Shown in pieces: positions 1 through 10,437 of a stretch of DNA of 64,000 nt; positions within the stretch are counted from its first letter, which is position 1; each line of letters begins with the position of its first letter. A program made the translations under genes and the position numbers. The stretch is from NCBI GenBank assembly GCA_020091685.1, contig CM034599.1:57531-121530 (forward strand), read 5' to 3'. Origin of the DNA: Lutjanus erythropterus. Taxonomy: Eukaryota > Chordata > Actinopteri > Lutjaniformes > Lutjanidae. The notes under the pieces were generated by a model. The model did not search any database. It worked only from the letters and a program-made list of their open reading frames with translations, and was not told the origin of the DNA.

Positions 1-450
1 GCTTCTGAAGTGGGCTGCAAGATCTTCACATGAAAAGTCTGGTTCAAGACTTCAGTTAAAAACAGGGTTAATTAAATGGTCAGTGGTTGGATTTTTGTGG
101 TTATTATTGATTAATTTTGAAAAATGTTCTCTTCTTGCATTTTTAACTGCTTTGTTGTAGATAGTCAGCTGTTCCTGAAACATTTGAAAATGAATTGTTA
201 GTTTGTTTTTCCGCCATTTTCTTTCAGCTATTCTGCAGTTTCTCTTCAGTTTTATTATGTTACTGTTTCTTCAGGGAGGTTTTGATTTTGTTTTAATCTT
301 TCTAAGATTTACTGGTGCAACTATGTCCAGTGGTGACTTGAGTTTACTGTTAAAATTATCAACAATAAAATCACAAGAAGAAGGTAAAATCTCTGGAGGA
401 ATATCACGTAAAAGATCAATAAAACTTGCAGCCACGTCAGATGTCAGATA
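1..450 (-). mobile_element. Fragment of an L2/CR1-clade LINE (region before the reverse transcriptase)
   Basis: Read on the minus strand, this stretch gives a broken protein resembling the linker between the endonuclease and reverse transcriptase of fish L2/CR1-type LINEs. Recognisable pieces include DIVAPVNLRKIKTKSKPP, then a basic run around CRIAERKWRKNKL, then AVKNARREHFSKLINNN and EDLAAHFR. At least two in-frame stops interrupt it, so it is dead. It runs off the left edge of the window. A second, RT-bearing LINE of similar type lies at 55.7-57.3 kb. The clade is judged from protein memory only. Confidence 0.65.
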
Positions 451-495
451 GCGTTTCCTTACAGTATGTTCTGTTTCCTGTTGTACATATATATT

Positions 496-2084
496 TACAC
501 TACCGGTCCAAAGTTTTAGAACATCCCAGTTTTTCCAGTTTTTTATTGAGAATTATACAGTTTAAGTCTCATTGTTCTCTGAAATGAAAACATAGAACAA
601 ATAAACAATTGAAGTTAAAAACTAAATCATGACTTTGACTCATCAGTAGCCACCTCAGACAGATAGAACAGCTGAACAGACTCATGACATTTTTTCTACA
701 AAGGAAATCAAATATTCTTCAGAAAGTTCTTCCCAACTCTGCTGCAGAAGTTCTCATAAATGTGTGGCTCTTGTTGGTTGCTTTACTTTCACTCTTCTGT
801 CCAGTTCATCCCAAACCAGCTCCATGGGGTTTAAGTCTGCAGACTGTGTTGATCCACTCCATGTTTTCAAGCTTACCATCTCCTTCTTTTTTCTAAAGCT
901 AGTTCAGGTACAGCTTGGTCTTATGTTTTGGGTCATTATCTTGCTGTAGGATGAATTCCTGACCTGTTCATACCAGAGGTCACTGCATGGAGCTGCAGAA
1001 TGCTGTGTAGCCGTTTTGGTTCAGGTTGCCTCTCTCTCTCTGTACAAGTCACCGACCCTGGATCCAGTAAAACAGCTCCAGACCATCACGCCTCCTCCTC
1101 CATGTTCGACAGTTGATGTCACACACTGAGGAACCATCCTTTCTCCTACTCAACGGCGTACAAAAGTCCTGTGTGATGAACCGAAGATTTCAATTTTTGA
1201 TTCATCAGTCCATAACACCTTCTTCCAGTCTTCAGTAGTCCATTGACAGTGTTTCATGGTCCAGACAAGACTCTTTTTCATTCTGACGTCTTAACAATAA
1301 CTTTCTTGCTGCAACTCGACCTGTCAAACCTGCCACTCGAAGTCTTCTCTTCAGTTGAAACTGAGACTTGTTTACTCCGACCACATGAAGCTGTGCTTGA
1401 AGCTGTTGTCCTGTGAGCCGCCGATCACACGAGCTGTTGACTCTCAGAAACTTGTCTTCTGATTCTGTTGTGTCTTTGGGTCTGTCAGACCTCTTCCTGT
1501 CAGAGTTTCCTCCAGTTTCTGAGTGACTTTTGATGGTGAAGGAACCTGTACTCACTGACACCTTGACTTTCTTCACTATTTCTCTGTAGGAAAGACCTAC
1601 ATTTGTAAGTGTTATGATGGTCTGTCTCTCTTCTGTTGTTAATTGCCTTTTTCTTTCCATTTTTATAGCAACACACCACTTTCTGCAGTACAGTACTGTT
1701 CAAACACTGTTCATGAGGGTGTGGTTCCACTGTGTGTTCCAACACTACTTTGATGCAGACAGAGACGGTTGTAAGGAACCAAGAAAAGTTGGGACACCTG
1801 TAGGAATCTGTAGCACCAACTTTCAAGACTTGATCAACCTCCATTGCTGCAAAACACCTTTCAGTTGTTAACACAGTTCTTGTTCCCTGAAAAAGGCCTT
1901 GTTGTATAATTCTGAAATGTACATTATTTTTCAGTTTTTGGTAGCCTTACCTTTTTTTTTAACCTCTGGCAGTTCACCACTGACCTTTGTACCATTTCAA
2001 GCTATTTATTGGACTCAAACTGCTTGAATTTCAATTAAAAACTGGAAACACTGGGGTGTTTTAAAACTTTTGACCAGTAGTGTA
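496..2084 (-). mobile_element. Decayed Tc1/mariner-family DNA transposon
   Basis: The ends are inverted repeats: TACACTACCGGTCCAAAGTT on the left, and on the right a stretch reading AACTTTTGACCAGTAGTGTA. Each is bounded by the TA dinucleotide that Tc1 elements duplicate on insertion. The minus strand carries a transposase start at 1660: MERKRQLTTEERQTI, then the paired-like helix-turn-helix region (GLSYREIVKKVKVSVS) and a GRVAARK-like segment. Further downstream, pieces resembling the catalytic domain (WTTEDWKKVLW-like, VMVW-like) appear in other frames. The longest open part is 142 codons, against roughly 340 for an intact Tc1 transposase, so it is inactive. Length is about 1.6 kb, normal for the family. 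Confidence 0.9.
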
Positions 2085-2459
2085 CATATATACATACATA
2101 TATATATGAAATTACTCATCATCACCATCATTATTATTATTAATAGCAACAGTGCAACTCAAATTCCATTCCTGTTCGAAATGGACAGGAAGAGGCTGAA
2201 TGATTTTCCGGCGTGCGCCTCCACTACGTACCTGAGCTTCATGACAATGTGCAGCAGCGCCGCCTGCTGGAGGGTTACTGCAAAAACCAATCCAGTGTTC
2301 CTACAGCAGACACAACAGTTCATCAACAACAAACATGTTGGATGTGTTTTTCAATCATTTTCAGTTGACAAGGTTGTGACAGGATTAATCAGTTGATTAA
2401 CAGGAAATAATCAACAAATGAATCAGTAATGAAAATGACATGTGTGTCTTTGTGTCCAG

Positions 2460-5400
2460 GTGAGTCCAGGTGGCTCAGGTGTTTTGATGAAGTATGGCTT
2501 CCCCTCATTGGCCAACATTAAGACCAGAGAGTCCTATGTCACCTCGTACGACCCGCGCACACGCACTGCATCCTGGGTAATAGAGAGGCTGAACCCCGCC
2601 TTCCTGAGCGGCCCATCAGACAGGAAGTACTGCGAGTTCAAAGAGGACGACAGGTGAGACAGGCGGTCAGGTGGTAGTAAAGCTGAGGAAACACTTCAAA
2701 CTGATGAGACTGTGACAGGATCAGTTATTTGATTCAAGTTTTTAAATCTTTATTTGTCCCCTGTCAGTGTCCACATGTTCCACAGAGCAACCAACGCAGA
2801 CTACAGGGGGAGTGGCTTCGACAGAGGTCACCTAGCTGCTGCAGCCAATCACAAATGGAGTCAGAAAGCCATGGAGGACACCTTCTACCTAAGCAATGTC
2901 TCTCCACAGGTAACAGCTAACTTTTTGTTTATTGTCAGTGATGTGAAAATATCTGAAAACAGTCAGAAAAGTCGAAGTGTGCATCATTCATGAGTCTCTC
3001 TTGATCTTCATCCTCATCACCGTCACTGCCTCCATTATTTAGATCTGACACTCAGAGAATCAGTCATTATTACAGGTGAGTCCTCCTGTCTCCCTTTGTT
3101 ACTGTCTACATCCACTTCATCCAGTAAACAAAATAAATTCACAAAGTGCCAATAAAATAAATATTCTCACACATATTTTCCTTTTTAAAGAGAGAAATAC
3201 AAGTGATCACCTCCTGAATTTAAGTTTCTCTTTTACTTCAAAGTCAACAGAAAATCATGTAAACCTCACCTGAAGTGTCTTTAATTCTGCAGGTGAAAAG
3301 AGTGAAGAGTCTGACTGTCACTCCTCACCAGCTCAGAGCACTGAGGTCTACAGAGTAACTGCTCTGCGTCGCACTTAGGCCACGCCCACTGAGCCAGAGC
3401 AAATATTATACTAAAACGTGACCGGAGTGACTCTGATCTGCTGTTTTCTGTGTCAGGGTTCCAGTCAGTTTGTTAAACCTGCTGTCTGTAGAAGAACCCT
3501 GGAGAACCGGAGTGTTCTAGATCAGTTTTCAAAAAAAATGACAAGGCATCGTGACCAAATTCACAACAGGCCTCATCAATAGATCTTGGTAGGTATGTGT
3601 ACGGCAGCACGGACTACGATTAGCAATTAGCTAAACATCAGTACGGCGGGTGATGGTGTGATAGACAGCAGGGATCATCTCACAAGAAGCGGCAGAGCCA
3701 ATCACGGAGCTTGTGGGCGGTCCAAACTGAGGGAAACAGTCTTCGGCTTGAGCGGCCGTTTGGTCCCACTGCTGACGTCACATGCTAACGTAACATTGTT
3801 TTCGGACGGTTAAAACTGCAGGGGACTAAAACGGGCTTTTGAAAAAGTGCAGGGGACTTGTCCCCCGTGCCCCCCCCCCCAAATTACGTCCGTGGGTACA
3901 CATGTATGAAACCCAGGTGCACAAAAACGTCTCTTGGACCCCTAGGCCAAACTCAACAGGAAGTTGGCCATTTTGAATTTCGTTGTGAATTTTGGTATTT
4001 TCCACGTCGTATTTTAATGCACTTCCTCTAAACAAATAATCCGACTGACTTCAAAAAGGGCGTGTATCTAGACAAGTCTGTGATTATAGGGAATTAAAAG
4101 ATTTGGTCAGCACTGAACACCGTGACGTGGCGTGGCGTGGCATGTTTGACCATAGTCACACCCTGAACACATCTATGCGACAATCAGGAGACACCCAGTG
4201 TCAGCAGGAAGTGATGTCGAACTCCTTCCTATGGTGTCTAATGTACATGAAAATCGAGCGCCTCATGAACTGGCCGGCGTCCCGTGACACAGTCACGGCC
4301 ACGACAGGCCCCTAGTGGCTCGGTGGTGCGAGGGCCTGTTTACAGCTTTTTGCAGCTTTAATTTACTTTTCTTCTTTAAAGTTTAATTTTTGAAGTTTAG
4401 AAACTCAATAAAAAAACTTGTTCACAGCGAGCTGTGACGCTGATTGTTTGAGTGCTTCAACAATTAAAGATTTTCAGCAAAAACACTAAAATATGAATCG
4501 TTATTCATAGGGCAGTATACCGGTTCGTACCAAAAACTGGTCTTTATTTTCGTTATGATGTGAATTTTTCATATACCGCCATACCGGTGAATAACCCAAA
4601 CAACGTCCGGAACGTGCGCGGCTGGAAAGTGTTTCAGCGGGGACCCTTTTCACTGCTGCACACCAACATGACAGGCGTGTTTGCTTGAGCGTGTGCTCTG
4701 GGGATGTTCCTGGTGACTAATTTCTCTGTTGATTAGACGTAAAATTTAATTTAGACTAGTCACTAAGAAAACACAAGACAGAATTTATTAATTTATAATG
4801 TTAAACACTGTCCGTAAAAAATACTGCATGTATTAAGAGTCATTTGAAGACATTAATCACAGTCTACAATCAACAAATCGTACTTGAAATGCCGCTGAAA
4901 TGCTACTTTGCACCGTGCAATACAAACCTGACACGCTTAAGCTTCACCTTTTCAGACTGAAGAGGGTCACAGTGTCTGCAGGTAAAGGACCCAGAGCTAA
5001 CGTTAGCTGTTAGCCTGACGCACAGTGTGGCTAACGTTAGCTGTTAGCCTGACGCACAGTGTGGCAAACGTTAGCTGTTAGCCTGACGCACAGTGTGGCT
5101 AACGTTAGCTGTTAGCCTGACGCACAGTGTGGCTAACGTTAGCTGTTAGCCTGACGCACAGTGTGGCTAACGTTAGCTGCTAGCCTGACGCACAGTGTGG
5201 CTAACGTTAGCTGTTAGCCTGACGCACAGTGTGGCTAACATTAGCTGTTAGCCTGACGCACAGTGTGGCTAACGTTAGCAGTGCTAACAGCAGCAGCAGC
5301 TCCGCCTGCAGGTTTGTGTCTGTGTTTAATGTGGTCACGTTTCTCCAGTCGACTGAATATATATCAGTTTATTCTGTCAGTCTACATTCATCTGTCCAAC

Positions 5401-6593
5401 TTTGCTGATGTAAACATCCGGTGTTGCCCTGGCGATCAGTTCATACACGCTGGGTGAGAGAAGCTGTTGTCTGACAGAGACGCAGCCCCGACTAGAGGCA
5501 ACAGATAACTGGCATCATGCATGAATGAAATATTGATAAATATTTTATTTTTAAATATTTTAAACGACTAGTATTTCTGGTGCCGACTAGTGTGTGTGGG
5601 GACGTTTAATCGTATAGTCGTCCTCGCCATGTGATGGTAACCATACTTTGAAGGGGTCATGCTCTTACCTGTCTGGACATGAAAAAAAAAAAAAACACCT
5701 GATCCAGTCCTTCTGACAGTAAAATGGTCTGTTTAAAGACGATCAACTGCAGTAATTCTGTTCTCAGTAGAAGAAAATGTGGGTAAGAAAACTGCTGCAT
5801 GAAAAAAAAAATACCATCAAATACCATGAAACTGATATGATTTTTTAAAAAAACGTGATATGAACATTTTGTCATCCCGCCCAGCCCATTATTCACTTTC
5901 ACTTCGACAAGAAATACAATTTTTAAAACTTGTTCAAGTTTATCTAAAGAAGAAGAAAAGAAGAAAAGGAAATGACTACAGCAGATGAAAATCTTACACT
6001 CCGTATTATTATTTTTATTTGGCGACTCTCCTGTGACTCACCTGAAGGTCACGGCTCAGTGTTTGAGAATCACTGTTTCAGATGATTTAATGTTCTGTGT
6101 TGCTCTGTGTGTAGAACCCTCACCTGAACCAGAACGCGTGGAACAATCTGGAGAAAATGTGTCGTTCTCTGACTAAACGTTACCTGAACGTTTACGTCTG
6201 CACCGGACCACTCTACCTGCCCAGGTAACCTCCTTACCGCTGCGTCTTCTGTGGCGTCTCAGTGCAGTGTGGGCGGGGCTACAGCTGGGTGATATCAATA
6301 ACAGGGCTGGAACTAACCTTTTGTTTTCATTATTGACTATTGATTATTTCATTGAATTGATGAATTAATCCTGTCACAATCTGGTCAGTTTGAAACGTGG
6401 AGCACCAATAATTGTCATTATGGGTTAATCTGCTGATCATTTCCTCCACTAATCAATTAATCAGTTAGTTGTTTGATCCATGTATGTGTGTATGTTTCAG
6501 GCAGGAGGCTGATGGGAAACTTTACGTCCGATACCAAGTTTTAGGAAGAAACCATGTCGCCGTGCCAACGCACTTCTTCAAGGTGAGTCCATC

Positions 6594-6627
<34 letters not shown>

Positions 6628-6864
6628 AAGCCGACAGGTGAGCTCACCTGTCCTATGTCTCCTCAGGTGCTGATCCTGGAGCAGGCGGACGGCAGGGGGG
6701 TCGAGCTTCGGTCGTACATTTTACCAAACGAACCGATCGATGAGAAGATTCCTCTGGAGCGTTTCCTGGTTCCCATAGAAACCATCGAGAGAGCATCAGG
6801 ACTCCTGTTTGTCCCCAACGTCATGAAGAGGACGAGTAGCCTGCAGGCCATCACTGACAAATAA
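2460..6864 (+). CDS. endog: Endonuclease G, mitochondrial (5' exon missing from the window)
   Basis: Five exons join in phase: 2460-2653, 2768-2909, 6115-6224, 6501-6582 and 6667-6864, giving 241 residues plus stop. EndoG is a sugar-nonspecific DNA/RNA endonuclease of the mitochondrial intermembrane space that can move to the nucleus in cell death. The sequence shows the beta-beta-alpha-metal motif FDRGHLAAAANH (DRGH, with the catalytic His), the metal-binding Asn region NQNAWNNLEK, and conserved blocks YVCTGPLYLPR, AVPTHFFK and IPLERFLVPIE. The protein ends in LQAITDK. Human ENDOG has 297 residues, so about 56 N-terminal residues, including the targeting peptide, are absent. That exon must lie upstream of the LINE and Tc1 or outside the window. 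A poly(A) signal AATAAA lies at 7327. Convergent with ttf1. Confidence 0.93.
4508..5889. mobile_element. Probable nonautonomous DNA transposon (hAT-like)
   Basis: The left edge begins near GGGCAGTATACCGGTT, with a second ATACCGCCATACCGG nearby. The right edge reads toward a CCCGCCCAGCCC end, as in the GGGCTGGGCGG termini of fish hAT-type elements. The interior has a 34-base minisatellite and no coding capacity. A segment at 4815-4870 (ATTAAGAGTCATTTGA) recurs at about 27.87 kb beside another hAT-like end. Target-site duplications were not resolved, so the boundaries are approximate. Confidence 0.45.
4997..5280. repeat. 34-base minisatellite, about 8 copies
   Basis: A unit beginning CTAACGTTAGCTGTTAGCCT recurs every 34 bases at 4997, 5031, 5065, 5099, 5133, 5167, 5201 and 5235, with a partial ninth unit at 5269. 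Copies differ at only one or two positions. Each contains the palindromic core GCTAACGTTAGC. There are no unique spacers. Confidence 0.95.
6583..6666 (+). other. 84-base endog intron, in frame and stop-free
   Basis: The donor GTGAGT and an acceptor ending TCCTCAG flank a GAT microsatellite. The length is 84 = 28 x 3, and the frame continues from the upstream exon without a stop. Retention would insert 28 residues including eleven consecutive Asp between FFK and VLILEQ. See the matching finding. Confidence 0.8.
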
Positions 6865-8324
6865 CTACACTACCCACACTGCACTGCTGCCGAGCAAAGT
6901 TTCTATATGTGGGATTGTTTGAACCATCAGGATGAAAAACAGCTGCTGAAGAGATTTCAATACCCACAATCCTCGCCTGTTGACTGAAGCGTCAGTGTTG
7001 TCGGACGCAAACAGATTTTTTAAAATGAGAAAAACTAAATCAGTAAAGGAGCAGTTTCACATTTAGAAAAAGAAAAACAGAAAACTACTCCTCTGTTGTC
7101 CTTATTTTTTGTTTTGTTTTCTTTGATTTGCTTCTGAATGGAAATCAAGAATTAAAATCAAAACTGGTCGACAATCAGTGAAGGAAAATCAGTTAACTGA
7201 TCATTTTGGTTTTTTTAATATCAAATCTGGAAACAGGTTGTTTTTTCTTTGTTTTCCAATATCAAAACCAAAAAAATAGACTGGCTTGTTTTCCTGTTTT
7301 TGTTTACTTGTTTTGAAACATGAATCAATAAACTTCTTTCCTGATTTAGTTTTACTTATTTTAAAATAGAAATCTGTCGGCTGCTGAGTTCAATGACCTG
7401 TGAACAAACAAGGAAACAAACTTTGTTTTTTCTCGATTCCTCATCCTGGACTCTGTTTTCAAAACAAACACTGTGATTGAAAAACAGTGAAGTGACCCTT
7501 TAACGTTCTATTTGCATAAATTATCTCTTCACTCGGAACCAACACGTTCTGTTTAAACATTATTTTAAACATGTTTCCTCTGTGATGAATCTCATCATGT
7601 CACTGTCCATGTTTGTCTGAATGTTTGTAGAACCAAAGAAAACCCTTTAGAGAACCTTTAAAGAACAGATTAAATCTGTGGTGGAACTTTTTACTCCTTT
7701 TAAAGGTTGTAGAAAATTCATGAGAGCAGCAACTATTAATTGATTATTTATCAGTTATGAATTAATCAATCAGAATTGATCAATTAATCAGTTTGTCTTT
7801 TTTACTAATTAATCATAAAATGACCAATTAATCAATACTTAACAGAATTGCTACAGAAAACACACGTTGGAGCGTATGGACGTCCATGTTTGTTTTTTCA
7901 CCTGACAACACTGTGACAAGATCAATTAATTAATTAATCAATTAACTGTCAATAAAAACAATCATTAGTTGCAGCCTGAGTGACCACTCTGTTCTGATCA
8001 ATATTATCGATCACACTTGAGACGGTAGTTTGATTAAAGCAACTCAGACACATGACAACAAAAAAGCTGTTTATAAAAAGTCAAAACCACCTTCAAAATA
8101 AAAGACGCTCACTGTACATCACCAGGTCCTTCAAAATAAAAGACGCTCACTGTACATCACCAGGTCCTTCAAAATAAAAGACGCTCACTGTACATCAACA
8201 GGTCCTTCAAAATAAATGCCTGTTTGAATCTCAGGTGTCGATCTGCTTCAACATGTTTCAGTGTGACAGGAAATGACAGTGCAGCGGGGGCGGGGCCTGC
8301 TGTTCAGTTCATTCCTCTTTGTGT
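6865..8324. other. Tail-to-tail intergenic region of endog and ttf1
   Basis: It holds the endog 3' UTR (AATAAA at 7327), a degraded copy of the window's abundant hAT-like miniature repeat at about 7725-7980 (ending near TTGCAGC), and then the ttf1 3' UTR side with a 38-base tandem repeat. No other gene is seen. Confidence 0.6.
8090..8215. repeat. 38-base tandem repeat, about 3.3 copies
   Basis: A unit starting CCTTCAAAATAAAAGACGCT recurs at 8090, 8128, 8166 and partially at 8204, almost identical each time. It lies just past the ttf1 stop codon, probably in its 3' UTR. Confidence 0.9.
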
Positions 8325-10229
8325 TCATCTTCTGTTGTGCACTTCCATGAAGTCCTCATCGTCCTCTGAAGTGAAGATGTCACTCAGCAGGTACGTCTCT
8401 GTCTCCGTGTCTTTGTCCATGCCTTCCCACTGTGTCTCTGCTCTGCTGCCGACCGTCTTCAGTCTGTCCTCCAGGACGGGAGCCACCTTCAGCTGCAGGA
8501 AGTCGATGATCTCTGAGTGAACAGGAAGTTATACATTCATAAAACAGGAACAGGAAGTTAGACACTGACTAGCCTCTGTTTAGTTTACTTAATTCTATAT
8601 TCTGGTTAGGATGTCGAATTGTTGTTTTTAATTGTTTCTTGTTTTTTGTAGAAGAAACGTGTGTCATGAATGTCTGTACATACATTTTTGTGCAATTAAA
8701 TAAAAAAAACAAAAAACAAAACACTGATCAAACAGGAAGTTACACAGAGAAGTACTGTAGATTTAACCCCTCGAGGAGCAGCAGTCTGTTGTTGCTTTGT
8801 GTAAACTAGAATTCATTTTCTGTTGCCAGTAGGTGGAAATATATAAAACATAAACCTGATCAAGTATTCTAGTATGATAAAGTATTTCAGATCAAGTATT
8901 CTAGTATGATAAAGTATTTCAGATCAAGTATTCTAGTATGATAAAGTATTCCAGTACTGACCTCCATAGGATAAACGGGTCCAGTTGGGGACTCTGGAGA
9001 CTTTGAGTCTGTGGAAAGTCTTCTGAACACACACAGAGGTCACTTTACTGAAACAAAACAACACAGTACTGTCAGTACTACAATTAGAAGTACTACTGTC
9101 AGTAGTGTAAGTAGTACAACTACATGAACACATGCCAGGTCCTGCTGGTACACATGAAAACTACAGTGACTGATACAGCTGTGATTGTTGAAGGTCCTGT
9201 CAGATGAATAAAAACACTAAAAAAGAGACTTTGATGAGCGCAGATCTGATCACACCTGCAGTAACATGTGGTTTTTACTCTGGATTATGAATCCAGGTGT
9301 AAACAAGGCATTTGATCAGCTGACTGAGCACTCCAACAGCAGTTTGACCTTTGAACTCACCCGACAGAGTCAGCGACCTTGTCCCAGTCGATGTCTGCCA
9401 CGTCGTCCACGTGCATGTTGTACAACCTGAAACACAGAGTTATTATTATTATTATTACTGTTATTATCATTGTTATTATTGCCATCATTAATCATCATGT
9501 CCAGGTGAGTCATGTCCAGGTGAGTCATGTCCAGGTGAGTCATGTCCAGGTGTTATCTTACGTGTTAATCAGGTTGATTTTAGCCTGGAGTCCTTCAGCT
9601 CCTCCGTTGAAGACTCTGCTGCCTGAGGTCAGTCTCAGCTTCAGGATGGTGAACCTGAAACCCACACGTCACACACCTGAGACACCTGCACCTCTGAATG
9701 TTGACATGAGAACACCTGAACTACTTTGATGTTTCCTGATGTTCTATGAAAACAAAGTTTCTGAGTAAAGCTCATATTCTGTATATATATATTAACAGAA
9801 TATATCTTTGACAGACCCAGGACCAGCAGGTGTACTGACCACTTCAGGCGACACTGTCCCCAGGACCTGGTCCCGACCTTCTGGCTGATCTCAGACCAGG
9901 GCAGGTTGTTACACAGCTGGTCTCTGCTCAAACCAGGACCTGAACCACTCTGCTGGACCAGGAGCTCCAGGTGAGCCTTCAGAGCCTGCTTCAACCTGGA
10001 CTCCTCGTCTGGAAGCCACAACCCACGACCTTGAGCTGGATGGGGACACAAACCAACAATTATTTTCATTAGTGATCAATCTGTCAATACTTTTCTCACT
10101 AATTGATTACTTGTTTGGTCCAATAAAAATGCCAGACAATGATGATCAGAAACAATTCCAATCACAGAACCAGAAAATATTCACATTTCAGAAGCTGAAA
10201 TCAGAGAAGCTCCTGTCTGTCTGTCTCCA

Positions 10230-10260
<31 letters not shown>

Positions 10261-10301
10261 CCGTCTGTCTGTCTCCGTCTGTCTGTCTCCGTCTGTCTCC
10301 A

Positions 10302-10333
<32 letters not shown>

Positions 10334-10399
10334 CGTCTGTCTGTCTCCGTCTGTCTCTGTCTCTCTCTGTCTGTCTCCGTCTGTCTGTCTCCGTCTGTC

Positions 10400-10437
<38 letters not shown>

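Larger units (their letters stand above)
2910..6114 (+). other. Large endog intron filled with repeats
   Basis: This 3.2 kb intron separates two well-conserved endog exons and is far larger than the gene's other introns. From about 3.8 to 4.3 kb it holds interspersed-repeat-like sequence. From about 4.5 to 5.9 kb it holds a probable nonautonomous DNA element containing a 34-base minisatellite. Near 6.0 kb lies a short copy of a dispersed repeat (GTGACTCACCTGAAGGTCAC-like) that recurs near 13.8 and 46.2 kb. No exon was found inside. Confidence 0.7.

Noticed and set aside
4997-5280. Regular repeat array resembling a CRISPR
   Set aside because: The units are directly adjacent with no unique spacers, and the genome is eukaryotic.
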